A stretch of 64,000 nt of DNA from Lachnospiraceae bacterium. GTDB taxonomy: Bacteria > Bacillota > Clostridia > Lachnospirales > Lachnospiraceae. The stretch is from assembly GCA_017428105.1 (NCBI GenBank), contig JAFRRM010000038.1, positions 1 through 64,000 of the forward strand. Reading direction: 5' to 3'. The position numbers and the translations under genes were made by a program. The notes below the pieces were generated by a model, which was not told where the DNA came from, did not search any database, and was given only the letters and a program-made list of their open reading frames with translations. Below are positions 8,845 to 17,725 of the stretch, piece after piece (position 1 is the stretch's first letter; each line of letters begins with the position of its first letter).

Positions 8845-9815
8845 AAGAGTATGGCGGATATCTGCCGCTTGAACTGAACAGGGGCCGGGAACTGTTTGAC
8901 CGCTATCCGGACGCAAAAGTGGCGCGTTTCAACAGCGGCCGGGCTTCCGTGGCGGCAGCGGTCGGCTCAGTACGGCCCCGGAAGCTGTACATCCCGCACT
9001 ATAACTGCGACGTTGTCAGACAGGCGCTCACGGATGCGGGATTTCAATACGATTACTACTTTCTGAACGAAGACATGGAACCGGACCTGGATGATCTGCG
9101 GGAAGGGGAATGGCTCCTCTATGTGCACTATTTCGGAACGTCTTCCGAAGAAAAGATCAGAAGGATCGCCGCTCGGTTCAAGAACGTCATTTTTGACAAC
9201 ACCCAGGCGTTTTTTGCGGCGCCGGTCCTGGACGGCAACTGTATGAACGTATACTCTCCCCGGAAGTTCATCGGTCTGATCGACGGGGGCTACCTTGTCT
9301 GGAGCGGCAGCCGGGAGGTGTCGGAGGACTACCCGCAGGACGTTTCCTGGGAAAGAGGCGGCTTCCTGCTGAAGAGCATCGAACTGGGGACCAATGCGGC
9401 ATATCAGGACAATCTCTGCAGCAAGATCTGTCTGGCCGACGGGATCAAAAAAATGTCGGTCCTGACACGCAAAATGCTGCAGGCGGTCGATTATGACGAT
9501 CTGGCGGCCCGGAGGGACCGGAACTACCGTGTGCTCATCAAACGCTTCCGGGACGTGAACCGTCTGGGCCTTCCCATGGAAGGCGCCGCCCCTTTTGTTT
9601 ATCCGCTGCTGATCGAAGACCCTGAACTGAGGGGCAAAGTCGTGGCGAATAAGATCTACACGCCCCAGTGGTGGAAATACCTGCTGGAGGAAGTCCCTTC
9701 GGATTCCGTGGAGGCCCGGCTGAGCAAATGGCTGCTGCCGCTCCCGGTCGATCACAGATATACGGAGCAGGACATGGAAGATATGGCTGACATCATTCTC
9801 AGCCTGTTGAATTAA
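8841..9815 (+). CDS. DegT-fold PLP-dependent protein, divergent
   Basis: The 324-residue protein has a fold-type I layout resembling a shortened DegT aminotransferase. It shows FNSGRASVAAAV near the N-terminus (phosphate-binding region), FDNTQAFFA where family members have ED(C/S)AQA, and YSPRKFIGLIDGGYLV where the lysine-containing SFxxxKxL(G) loop lies. The lysine is kept but most of the surrounding motif has changed, and the Asp of FDN is retained. Such divergent members occur in glycan loci and may be PLP enzymes with altered chemistry. Its ATG overlaps the preceding stop (ATGA), implying coupled translation. Substrate unknown. Confidence 0.7.
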   Translation: MKEYGGYLPLELNRGRELFDRYPDAKVARFNSGRASVAAAVGSVRPRKLYIPHYNCDVVRQALTDAGFQYDYYFLNEDMEPDLDDLREGEWLLYVHYFGTSSEEKIRRIAARFKNVIFDNTQAFFAAPVLDGNCMNVYSPRKFIGLIDGGYLVWSGSREVSEDYPQDVSWERGGFLLKSIELGTNAAYQDNLCSKICLADGIKKMSVLTRKMLQAVDYDDLAARRDRNYRVLIKRFRDVNRLGLPMEGAAPFVYPLLIEDPELRGKVVANKIYTPQWWKYLLEEVPSDSVEARLSKWLLPLPVDHRYTEQDMEDMADIILSLLN

Positions 9816-9847
9816 ACATCCTATCATTATACAGGAGGACAGAGAAT

Positions 9848-11149
9848 ATGTATCAGGATCCCGATATCAACGGAAAGAAACTGCTGCTGCTGGGCGGCGT
9901 ACAGTCGGCGGCCGGTCTGGTCGATATTTGCCACCGGAACGGTGCCCGGTTGGGCGTGACGGATTATAATAAGGGCACTTACATCAAAAAGATCGCGGAC
10001 GAGGCCTTTGACGTCGACGCCTTTGATACCGATGCGGTCGCGCAGCTTTGCCGGGACAACGGGTATGACGGCGTGATCACGCAATTTGTGGACAGGGTCC
10101 TGCCGCTTGCCGCTGACGTGGCGGAAAAGATCGGCGCGTATTCCCCGTTTACGAAAGAACAGATCAGAATGTCCGCGGACAAAGAATTCTTCAAGCGGAC
10201 CTGTATGAAATACGGCGTTCCGGTCCCCCGTCTGTACGAGTTCTCCTCTGTTGAGGATATCGACAGAGACGCTTCCGTCGAGTATCCCGTGCTTGTAAAG
10301 CCCGTCGACAACAGTTCGAGCCGGGGCCTTGTCGTCTGTCATGACGCGGAGGAACTGAAAGCCGGCATCCAGTCGGCGAAAGGGGCTTCCCATTCCGGAA
10401 GGGTGATCGTGGAACAGTATCTTCCGTATGATGAGATCAACGTCACATATATCGCCCAGGACGGCGACATCCAGCTGGCGGCCATTCACGACCGCTACTT
10501 CAACGAATCCCAGAAGGGCTTTATGAAAGTGCCGGACATGTACGTATATCCTTCCCGCTATACGGAAATGTATTATCAGACGGTCAACGAAAAGGTCATC
10601 GGCATGCTGAAGGGCATCGGGGTGAAGAACGGCTCCCTGTTCATGCAGGCAGTCGTGCATGACGGCAAAGTATACTTCTACGAAGCGGGGATGCGGCTGA
10701 ACGGGTGCAAGACGTATGAGATCCTGGAGTGCGAGAACGACTACAATACACTGGAGCATCTGGCCTATTATTGCCTGACGGGGAAAATGGGCGGACATCA
10801 GACGTTTGACGCCCGGTTTAAAAAATGGTACGCGACCTGGAACGTCATCGGCATTCCGGGCAGGCTGTGCGACCGGTACGTGAACCTGGAGGCGCTGGAG
10901 TCCTATCCCTGGATCATCAAGGCCGGGAAGAGTTATGCGCCGGGCACCCGGGTCAAGGAGCATACGGAAGGGACTCTGCTGCAGCTGGTGGCGAGAGTCC
11001 ACCTGATGGCGGATAACAAAGAACAGTTCTTCGAACGGATCCGGAAGATGCAGGACCTGCTCGACGTAGTCGATGAAAACGGAAACAGCATCATTCTTCC
11101 CGGACACGATGTGGAGGATCTGAAGAAGAGGATCGATTACGAGTTATGA
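9848..11149 (+). CDS. ATP-grasp ligase (carbamoyl-phosphate-synthetase/PurK-like)
   Basis: ATP-grasp enzymes join a carboxylate to an amine or thiol via an acyl phosphate. The 433-residue protein has a Rossmann-like pre-ATP domain (1-105, KKLLLLGGVQSAAGLVDIC) and then the ATP-binding part with YPVLVKPVDNSSSRG (K151 on the nucleotide) and GRVIVEQYLPYDEINV. The metal-binding region has FYEAGMRLNG. This is a different ATP-grasp branch from the four others in the locus. A ribosome site (AGGAGG) precedes ATG 9848, and the next gene starts inside its stop codon. Amino-acid ligation onto a glycan or precursor is plausible but inferred. Confidence 0.85.
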   Translation: MYQDPDINGKKLLLLGGVQSAAGLVDICHRNGARLGVTDYNKGTYIKKIADEAFDVDAFDTDAVAQLCRDNGYDGVITQFVDRVLPLAADVAEKIGAYSPFTKEQIRMSADKEFFKRTCMKYGVPVPRLYEFSSVEDIDRDASVEYPVLVKPVDNSSSRGLVVCHDAEELKAGIQSAKGASHSGRVIVEQYLPYDEINVTYIAQDGDIQLAAIHDRYFNESQKGFMKVPDMYVYPSRYTEMYYQTVNEKVIGMLKGIGVKNGSLFMQAVVHDGKVYFYEAGMRLNGCKTYEILECENDYNTLEHLAYYCLTGKMGGHQTFDARFKKWYATWNVIGIPGRLCDRYVNLEALESYPWIIKAGKSYAPGTRVKEHTEGTLLQLVARVHLMADNKEQFFERIRKMQDLLDVVDENGNSIILPGHDVEDLKKRIDYEL

Positions 11150-12051
11150 TCAGAGAACGGATCCTGATCACGGGGGCAAACGGCGACCTGGGCGGCCGCC
11201 TGGTCAGGGAGGCAATTGAAAACACGGACTATGATGTCATCGCGGTATCGAAGTCCCGGGACAAAGTAAGGGACATGCTGGACCGTGAGCGGATCAGCGG
11301 CTGTGACCGGGTGATCCCGTTCGGCCGGGAGGATTTTTTCGGCTCCGATCGGGCAGACCTGCGGATCTCCGCTGCAGTCCATATGGCATTTTCTCGGGCA
11401 AACCGGCCGGCCGCTGATATCGCGGACAGTCTGGATTACGCGGAAAAGTCGTTCCAAAAGCTGTATGACATGCGGGTCCCCCGGATCGTTTATATCTCAA
11501 GTCAGTCCGTTTACGGCACGACGGCCGAATGGCGGCAGGAGGACCTGCCGGCGGCGCCTGAGACCGTTTATTCCATGGCCAAGTACGCCGGGGAAAAGCT
11601 GCTTGAAGCAAAGTTCCTCGGGGCGCCCGGGACCGAATGGTCCGTCCTTCGGCTCGATTATGTCATTCAGAGCCAGAAACTGGTCCGGGCGCTGTGCCGG
11701 GATGCGAAAAACAGCGGAGCAATACACCTGAAAGGCGGCAGACAGACATTCTCGTACATAGACCGCGCCGACGTCGCGGGCGCCATCACGGCGCTCCTGC
11801 GGTCGCAGGGACCCTGGAAGCCGGTTTACAACGTGGGACCGGATCATATGCGGTATACCCTGACCGAGATCGCCGGCATCGTGGCGTCCGTGGCCGGCAG
11901 GCATGGCGCTCCGGACGTAACGGTCAGCCTGGAGGAAAACGATACCGTGCTGTGGTCGGGGATGGACAGCACCCGGTTCATGAAAGATACGGGCTGGAGA
12001 CCGTCCAGGGACATTTATCAGATGGTGGAGGCGATTTATGAGGAAGTATGA
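11146..12051 (+). CDS. NAD(P)-dependent epimerase/dehydratase (extended SDR)
   Basis: An extended short-chain dehydrogenase with the cofactor motif TGANGDLGG (residues 8-16), the active-site serine region YISSQSVYG, and the catalytic YSMAK (YxxxK). At 301 residues it is shorter than RmlB and lacks the dehydratase-type T-D-E motif, so it is not an evident dTDP-glucose 4,6-dehydratase. It more likely epimerises or reduces a nucleotide sugar. The ATG overlaps the stop of the upstream ATP-grasp gene by 4 nt, and the downstream ATP-grasp gene starts 14 nt before its end, so the three genes are probably translationally coupled. Confidence 0.85.
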   Translation: MIRERILITGANGDLGGRLVREAIENTDYDVIAVSKSRDKVRDMLDRERISGCDRVIPFGREDFFGSDRADLRISAAVHMAFSRANRPAADIADSLDYAEKSFQKLYDMRVPRIVYISSQSVYGTTAEWRQEDLPAAPETVYSMAKYAGEKLLEAKFLGAPGTEWSVLRLDYVIQSQKLVRALCRDAKNSGAIHLKGGRQTFSYIDRADVAGAITALLRSQGPWKPVYNVGPDHMRYTLTEIAGIVASVAGRHGAPDVTVSLEENDTVLWSGMDSTRFMKDTGWRPSRDIYQMVEAIYEEV

Positions 12052-13219
12052 CCGGCTGAGACACTTTGTGCGCGACCGGATCCCCGACGTGCCCGCGGTC
12101 AGGAAACTGATCTCCGACAGAATGGAAAAGGCTGTGCTGGCTACGCTCATCCCGGAAGAAGACGTCGTCTTCGGAGAACAGAGCATCCGGAACAAGGAAG
12201 AGATCCTTGCGAAATATCAGAACAAACTGGGGAAGCATATCGCCAAAACAGACAAGGATCTGGAGGAAGCGGTCAGGACCTGTGTGCGCTATCAGGGAAT
12301 GGCTCCGGAAGAACTGGACCGGATCAGGACCGATATGCGGTTCTGCCGGATCGCCTACGGTTACCTGCCGGGCGAATATGTGGCCTTCAGCCTGGAACGC
12401 CGGGGGATGGAAGAGCGGCGCTCCTATGTTTCCGACCAGCAGCGGCGCATGTACCGCTATAAAATGAATGACATCCTGGCGGCCAATATCTTCATCGACA
12501 AGAGTAAAACGTACGATAAGTACAAGCAGTACTATCACCGGAACGTGATCACGATCAAGCGCCCCGGCGATTATGCCCGCTTTCACCGGTTTGTCGGCGA
12601 ACACGAGGAATTCGTCCTGAAGAACGCGCTGGACTCCCTGGGCAAGGGCGTCAGCCTGGTAAAAAGAAGCGAAATGGGGGACGAGCGCGAATTCTTCAAT
12701 ACGTGCATCCGCAAAGGGATTCACGTGCTGGAAGACCGTATTCAGCAAGGCGCCGCGCTCTCTGCTTTCAATGACACCAGCGTGAACACCGTGCGTGTGA
12801 TCACGGTCAAAACGAAAAAAGGAGTCGTCGTCCCTTACTGCATCCTGAGAATGGGGCGCAAAGGGGCTTTTATCGACAACAGCGGAAACGGCGGCGTGAT
12901 CTCCTGCATTGATTATGAAACCGGGAAGCTGAAGACCGACGGCTACGATGAAAAGGGCAATATCTATCCGGCGCATCCCGATTCCGGAACGCCGTTCATG
13001 GGGACCCGGCTGCCGGAATGGGATAAACTGCAGGCGCTCAGCACCGAACTGGCCCTGAAGACGGAAAAGATCAATATGATCGGCTGGGATTTCGCGTACG
13101 CGCAGGATGGATGGGTCATGGTCGAAGGCAATGACAGTCCCCATATCATCGCGCAGCAAATGATCCTGGGCGGTCTGAAGAAAACGATGGACGAACTGCT
13201 GCGCGGGATCGAGGGATGA
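12038..13219 (+). CDS. Sugar-transfer-associated ATP-grasp protein, copy 1
   Basis: A 393-residue member of the ATP-grasp family found in polysaccharide loci (Pfam ATPgrasp_ST type). The hallmarks here recur in the copies at 14378, 16702 and 18887: FNDTSVNTVRVIT (adenine/acyl region), FIDNSGNGGVIS, and IGWDFAYAQDGWVMVEGND (metal-binding acidic strand). The N-terminal 160 residues are helical and basic, and shared only with the copy at 18887. The reaction is not biochemically established for the family; ligation of an amino acid or acid to a glycan precursor is the usual suggestion. GGAGG precedes ATG 12038, which lies inside the previous gene. Confidence 0.87.
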   Translation: MRKYDRLRHFVRDRIPDVPAVRKLISDRMEKAVLATLIPEEDVVFGEQSIRNKEEILAKYQNKLGKHIAKTDKDLEEAVRTCVRYQGMAPEELDRIRTDMRFCRIAYGYLPGEYVAFSLERRGMEERRSYVSDQQRRMYRYKMNDILAANIFIDKSKTYDKYKQYYHRNVITIKRPGDYARFHRFVGEHEEFVLKNALDSLGKGVSLVKRSEMGDEREFFNTCIRKGIHVLEDRIQQGAALSAFNDTSVNTVRVITVKTKKGVVVPYCILRMGRKGAFIDNSGNGGVISCIDYETGKLKTDGYDEKGNIYPAHPDSGTPFMGTRLPEWDKLQALSTELALKTEKINMIGWDFAYAQDGWVMVEGNDSPHIIAQQMILGGLKKTMDELLRGIEG

Positions 13220-13253
13220 CGCGGACCGGCTCGCCCCGTGAAGGGAAGACAAG

Positions 13254-14291
13254 ATGATCGTCTATATCCTGATAACAGCAGCATACTACCTGGCGGCCGC
13301 GTTTTTCCTGCTGACCGGCTGGAAAAACCGGGATCGTGCCCTGGAAGAAAAAGAATTCATCAGCAGACCGCATACGGAGTCGCTGAAAGGGATCGCGGCC
13401 GTGGGGATCGTTGTTTCCCACATTGCATCGCTGTTCAGCAAGGACGTATCCGGCGTGACACAGCTGATCATCTGGGCGGGGACGTCACTGGGAGGATTCG
13501 GCGTCGATCTTTTCTTTTTCACGTCAGGCTACGGCAATTATTTTTCTTCCCGGAACCTGGAACGCCACGGGGAGAAAGTAAGATGGCTGGTCAAAAGGAC
13601 GGCGAACATCCTGATCGTTTTCCTGGTCTGCTATGGGCTGACGACGGCAGTCCTCTGCCTTCTGGGGCGACCGCTTGTGTGGAAGGACGTGCTGCGGAAC
13701 ATCATCGATCTGAAAATGCCCCTGTCGCTGACATGGTATTTAAAGATCCAGATCCTGCTGTATGCCATCCTGACGCTGTCGCTGTTTATCCGGAACGCGA
13801 AAGTGCGCGCCGCCGCCCTGATCGGACTCAGCCTTGCACTGACTCTGGTCTGTTATCTGCAGGGACTGCCGGGACAATGGTGGAAGAGCACAATGTGTTT
13901 CTGCCTGGGGTATTATGCGGCCGCTTACAAGGGCGCCGTCTGCCGGTTCCTCAATGAGCACAGGGCGCAGGCCTGGTGGATCTCGCTGATCAGTTTCCCT
14001 GTGCTGTTCGTCGTCGTGAATCCGGTCGACAGTTATTTCATCAAGGTCATCGGAAACGCGCTTCTGACGGTATCGGTCCTGATCATCATCGAACAGATCC
14101 GCTTCGATAACGCCGTCATGGCGAGGATCGGCGCATTTTCCCTGGAGATCTATCTGACACATATCGCTTTCAGCGCCTGGTTCCTGAAAGAACATGCTCC
14201 GGATGATCTGGGGATCCTGTATACGCTTGCCGTCACGGTGATCGTGTCGGCTGCGGCGAAAATGATCAGCCGCAGGATCTCGATTAGATAA
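13254..14291 (+). CDS. Acyltransferase-3-like membrane protein
   Basis: The 345-residue protein has about ten hydrophobic segments and the AT3 N-terminal signature HTESLKGIAAVGIVVSHIA, with the histidine at the end of the first conserved helix. It then has GGFGVDLFFFTSGYG, matching the usual R/K-GxxFxxxSGY region. AT3 proteins O-acylate (often O-acetylate) sugars on the outer face of the membrane. It sits between two ATP-grasp copies, 34 nt after the first, so it is probably in the same transcript. A hairpin (14305-14323) without a T-run follows the gene. The acyl group is not predictable. Confidence 0.82.
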   Translation: MIVYILITAAYYLAAAFFLLTGWKNRDRALEEKEFISRPHTESLKGIAAVGIVVSHIASLFSKDVSGVTQLIIWAGTSLGGFGVDLFFFTSGYGNYFSSRNLERHGEKVRWLVKRTANILIVFLVCYGLTTAVLCLLGRPLVWKDVLRNIIDLKMPLSLTWYLKIQILLYAILTLSLFIRNAKVRAAALIGLSLALTLVCYLQGLPGQWWKSTMCFCLGYYAAAYKGAVCRFLNEHRAQAWWISLISFPVLFVVVNPVDSYFIKVIGNALLTVSVLIIIEQIRFDNAVMARIGAFSLEIYLTHIAFSAWFLKEHAPDDLGILYTLAVTVIVSAAAKMISRRISIR

Positions 14292-14304
14292 AGAATAAGC
14301 GATG

Positions 14305-14323
14305 GCGCCGGAAAGACCGGCGC
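14305..14323. other. Hairpin between the acyltransferase and the second ATP-grasp copy
   Basis: GCGCCGG and CCGGCGC form a perfect 7-bp stem around AAAGA. No T-run follows on either strand, so it is not an obvious intrinsic terminator. It may stabilise or process the polycistronic mRNA. Confidence 0.4.
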
Positions 14324-14377
14324 AAAAGACGGGCTGCAGGCCCATGCTCCCGAAAAAGGGAAGGAGAGGACGACGAC

Positions 14378-15469
14378 ATGGCAGACAGAAAAAAACTTGC
14401 CCTGCTGAGAGATGAAGTGTATATGAAACTGAGCCATCGGCACCGGGCGAACGCCAAGGTAAAGATCGCGAAGAAAAAACTGAAGGACGTCAACGGCGGC
14501 CGGCCCGTGTCGGACCGGGAATACGAGCAGGTGAAGGCTTTCTGGCATCCGTACGGAGTCGTGCCCCGGAAATACTGGTTCCAGCTGTTCTGGGACGGCA
14601 AGGAGTCCTGCGATCCCCGGTATATCCCGGACGACATGTGGGTCAAAGACATCCTGCCTTACTATAACAACCTGATGTGGGGCCGCGCGTATACGGACAA
14701 ATGCGCATACGACCGGCTTTTCCCGGACCTTAACCGTCCCCGCACCATCGTTTGCAATTCCTGCGGGCATTACTATGACGGCAGCCAGCATGTGATCTCC
14801 CGAGAAGAGGCCATGGCGCTCTGCCTGAAGGAAGAATGCTTCATCGTTAAATTCGCTACGTTTTCCTACGGGGGAAAGAGCATACAGGTCTTTGACCGCG
14901 GCGAAGTGAACGAAGAATCCGTGGAACGGCTGTTCCGCGAGTATAAAATGAATTTCATCGTGCAGGCCCTGGTGGAACAGAACGAGGCGCTCGCGGCCCT
15001 GAATCCGACTTCCCTGAACACCATCCGGATCATCTCCTTCTTCTTCCGTGAAGAGGTGCATATCCTGTCCTCCCTGCTGCGGATCGGAGGAGAAGGCGCG
15101 CGCGTCGACAATTATGCGTCGCACGGTTATGCCTGCAATATCGGCCCGGATGGAAGACTGGCGGAGCAGGCCGTGAATTATCAGGGCTGGACAGACAGGC
15201 ATCCGAGAGGCTATGCGTTTAAGGACGTCACGGTCCCCGCTTATGATAAGGTGATCCGTGTCGTGAAGGAAGAGGCGTCAAGACTGCCCCAGCTGGGGAT
15301 CATCGGCTGGGACTTCGGCGTGGATAAAGACGGAGAACCGGTCTTTATTGAACTGAACATCTTCCCGGGGCAGAACCAGCGGAGCGGCGGTCCGACCTTC
15401 GGCGATCTGACGGAAGAAGTTCTGCAGGATGTTTTTGTGGAGAAATCGCTGAAGGACGCGTTTTCCTGA
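14378..15469 (+). CDS. Sugar-transfer-associated ATP-grasp protein, copy 2
   Basis: The 363-residue protein shares the family core with its neighbours: LNPTSLNTIRIIS, RVDNYASHGYA and IGWDFGVDKDGEPVFIELNIFPGQN. Here the acidic strand ends in ELN, the classical ATP-grasp metal motif, whereas copies 1 and 4 have EGN. The N-terminal region (about 1-130) is unlike the other copies and contains an unusual NSCGHYYDG stretch. The differing front ends suggest the copies act on different substrates. The start has GGGAAGGAGAGG upstream. Confidence 0.85.
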   Translation: MADRKKLALLRDEVYMKLSHRHRANAKVKIAKKKLKDVNGGRPVSDREYEQVKAFWHPYGVVPRKYWFQLFWDGKESCDPRYIPDDMWVKDILPYYNNLMWGRAYTDKCAYDRLFPDLNRPRTIVCNSCGHYYDGSQHVISREEAMALCLKEECFIVKFATFSYGGKSIQVFDRGEVNEESVERLFREYKMNFIVQALVEQNEALAALNPTSLNTIRIISFFFREEVHILSSLLRIGGEGARVDNYASHGYACNIGPDGRLAEQAVNYQGWTDRHPRGYAFKDVTVPAYDKVIRVVKEEASRLPQLGIIGWDFGVDKDGEPVFIELNIFPGQNQRSGGPTFGDLTEEVLQDVFVEKSLKDAFS

Positions 15470-15564
15470 CCGCCGGAGGTCGGCGCGGCCGCAGCCAAAG
15501 AACGGAACGGGAGACCGAAGATCGGACGTATGGGTTTCCAGGGTGAAACCGGAAAGGAGTCAGT

Positions 15565-16644
15565 ATGAAAATAGCCATGGTCGGTGCCGGTAATGCGGGC
15601 TGTGCCGTAGCGGCGGATCTTACCCTGAAAGGTCATGAAGTGACGCTGATCAAAACGTCCCATGCCATGCATGACGATAATTACAACTATCTGGTCGAGC
15701 ATGAAGGGAAAATGACGCTCAACGAGTTCGGCGGGATCAAAACCGCTCATATCGCAAAAGTATGCAGAGACCTGGAAGAGGTCAGAGGCAAAGATGTCGT
15801 CATCATCTATATCCAGACTAATTTTCATGAACAGCTGATAGAACGGCTGATGCCGCATCTGGAGGACGACCAGCTTCTGCTGATCAATCCCGGCTATCTG
15901 TCTACCGCTTATGTTCTGAAGCACTGCGGGAATAAAAAACTGATCATCGCGGAGGCGGAAAGTTCCTTCATCGACGGCCGGATCATGGAACCCGGTCTTT
16001 TCCGGGTCGGTTTCCGCAACGTCAGAAACCCGATCGGGATCTATCCTGCCGCGCGCAAAGCGGAAGCGATCGCAAAACTTGACTTGCTGGACGAGCGTCT
16101 CGTTTATCTGGATTCCGTCGTTGAAGCGGCCCTCCATAATCCCAATATGATCGTGCATACAGTGGGATCCGTCATGAGCATCCCCCGGATCGAAAAATCC
16201 CTCGGCGATTTCTGCCTGTATCACGAAGCCTACACCCGGGACAACCCCGCCACCTGGCGCATCCTGGAGACGCTGGATTCCGAGAAGATGGACGTTCTTG
16301 AAAAACTCGGGTTTGCACGCCTGAAATATGTGGAAGCCTGCAAATACAGGAATTCTCTGGACGATAACGAAGACGCGAAAGAGGTGTTCCTGGATTATGC
16401 GGAAATGGATACCCGCGCGAAGGGCCCGACCAAGGTCGATTCCCGGTATATTTCCGAAGACGTCCCGCAGGGACTGGTCATGCTGGAAGCGCTGGGCAAG
16501 GCGCTGGACGTGCCGACTCCGATCGCGACCGCGCTGATCGCGATCGCATCAGCCGCCCTGGGAAGAAGCCTGCGGGCAGAAGGCCGGACCCCGGAGAAAC
16601 TGGGGATCGAAAATATCCGGAAGATCCTGAACGACCGCCCCTGA
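15565..16644 (+). CDS. Opine-type (octopine/nopaline) dehydrogenase family protein
   Basis: Members reductively condense an alpha-keto acid with the amine of an amino acid (opine formation) using NAD(P)H. The 359-residue protein starts with a clear dinucleotide motif, IAMVGAGNAGCAVAADL. A second domain from about residue 185 contains EAALHNPNMIVHTVGSVMSI, matching the conserved H-N-P-x(3)-H active-site region of octopine dehydrogenases, and the C-terminus has DSRYISEDVPQGLVMLEALG. AAAGGAGT precedes the ATG. Its place between ATP-grasp copies 2 and 3 suggests that it supplies an opine-like acid for ligation (inference). Confidence 0.87.
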   Translation: MKIAMVGAGNAGCAVAADLTLKGHEVTLIKTSHAMHDDNYNYLVEHEGKMTLNEFGGIKTAHIAKVCRDLEEVRGKDVVIIYIQTNFHEQLIERLMPHLEDDQLLLINPGYLSTAYVLKHCGNKKLIIAEAESSFIDGRIMEPGLFRVGFRNVRNPIGIYPAARKAEAIAKLDLLDERLVYLDSVVEAALHNPNMIVHTVGSVMSIPRIEKSLGDFCLYHEAYTRDNPATWRILETLDSEKMDVLEKLGFARLKYVEACKYRNSLDDNEDAKEVFLDYAEMDTRAKGPTKVDSRYISEDVPQGLVMLEALGKALDVPTPIATALIAIASAALGRSLRAEGRTPEKLGIENIRKILNDRP

Positions 16645-16701
16645 TCTCCCCGCGCCTGCGGCGGTAAGCGTCCGTAAGATCACGATAAGGAAGTGAACAT
16701 C

Positions 16702-17682
16702 ATGGGAATAGGGAATTACTTCAGAAAACAGAGAGTGTTCCGCGATAGATTCGCAGAACTTGCGAAAGAGTACCGGCTTCCGGCGGCGGTCCTGAAAACA
16801 GACTGCTTTCTGAGCAAACTGATCCACGGGTCGAATCCGGACCAGTATTTCGCTTTTCAGTTCTACAAACTCCGCGGAAGAGAGCGGCGCCGGTTCGTGA
16901 CGAAACGCAGGTCCGAGAAGATCGAAAAACTGTGCAATGCCGCGCCGGCTTCGGAAATTGAAAAGATCGCCAACAAAGCGTCGTTCAACCAGACGTTTGC
17001 CGCGTTCATTCACCGGGACTGGCTGTATGCGCCGGATTCTTCGGAGAATGATCTGAAGGAATTTCTGAAACGCAACCGGAAGATCCTGATCAAGCCGGCC
17101 AACCTGACGCAGGGAAAGGGGATACGGCTGCTTACGGAAGACGATCTCAAGGACGGTGTTTCCGCTTTCTGGCAGAAGGCCAAAGAGGAAAAACTGCTGC
17201 TGGAAGAATTTATCCGCCAGCATCCGGTCCTGAGCGAGATCAATCCGACCTCCGTCAATACGGCCCGGATCTGTACGGTGCGCGACAAGGCGGGGACTGT
17301 GCATGTCATCGGCGCCAGCGTGCGCGGCGGCGGACCGGACAGTATCGTCGACAATCTGCACTCGGCGGGCGTCCAGTACCCGGTGGATGTGAAGACCGGC
17401 GTGATCATCCGCGGCGGCAATAAAAACACCGGGGAACGGAACATCACGGTCCACCCGCATACAGGCGTCCGGATGATCGGTCTTCAGATCCCCAACTGGG
17501 ACGCTGTGATCCGGACCGTGGAAGAAGCCGGCAAACTGCTGCCGCATATCCGGTACATCGGCTGGGACATTGCCGTAACGGAGACCGGCTGCGAGATCAT
17601 CGAGGCGAATATCCAGCAGGGAAGCAACGGCATGCAGCAGGACGGTGTAGGGAAATACAGGATGATCATGCAGTACGTATGA
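16702..17682 (+). CDS. Sugar-transfer-associated ATP-grasp protein, copy 3
   Basis: The shortest of the four copies at 326 residues. The core motifs are INPTSVNTARICT, IVDNLHSAGVQ and IGWDIAVTETGCEIIEANIQQG. The nucleotide-lysine region reads KRNRKILIKPANLTQGKGIRL and the adenine-binding strand KLLLEEFIRQHP. AAGGAAG at 16687-16693 fits the ATG at 16702 (8 nt) rather than the GTG at 16693. A CapA-like gene follows after 43 nt. In gamma-polyglutamate systems CapA accompanies an amide ligase, so ATP-grasp plus CapA pairs here are suggestive. Confidence 0.86.
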   Translation: MGIGNYFRKQRVFRDRFAELAKEYRLPAAVLKTDCFLSKLIHGSNPDQYFAFQFYKLRGRERRRFVTKRRSEKIEKLCNAAPASEIEKIANKASFNQTFAAFIHRDWLYAPDSSENDLKEFLKRNRKILIKPANLTQGKGIRLLTEDDLKDGVSAFWQKAKEEKLLLEEFIRQHPVLSEINPTSVNTARICTVRDKAGTVHVIGASVRGGGPDSIVDNLHSAGVQYPVDVKTGVIIRGGNKNTGERNITVHPHTGVRMIGLQIPNWDAVIRTVEEAGKLLPHIRYIGWDIAVTETGCEIIEANIQQGSNGMQQDGVGKYRMIMQYV

Positions 17683-17725
17683 GGAAGATCCCTTCTTGGG
17701 ATCAGTGACGGCAGGAGAGAAAGGG

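Noticed and set aside
11146..12051. Identification of the SDR as dTDP-glucose 4,6-dehydratase (RmlB)
   Set aside because: At 301 residues it is too short and lacks the T-D-E dehydratase motif and the RmlB active-site signature.
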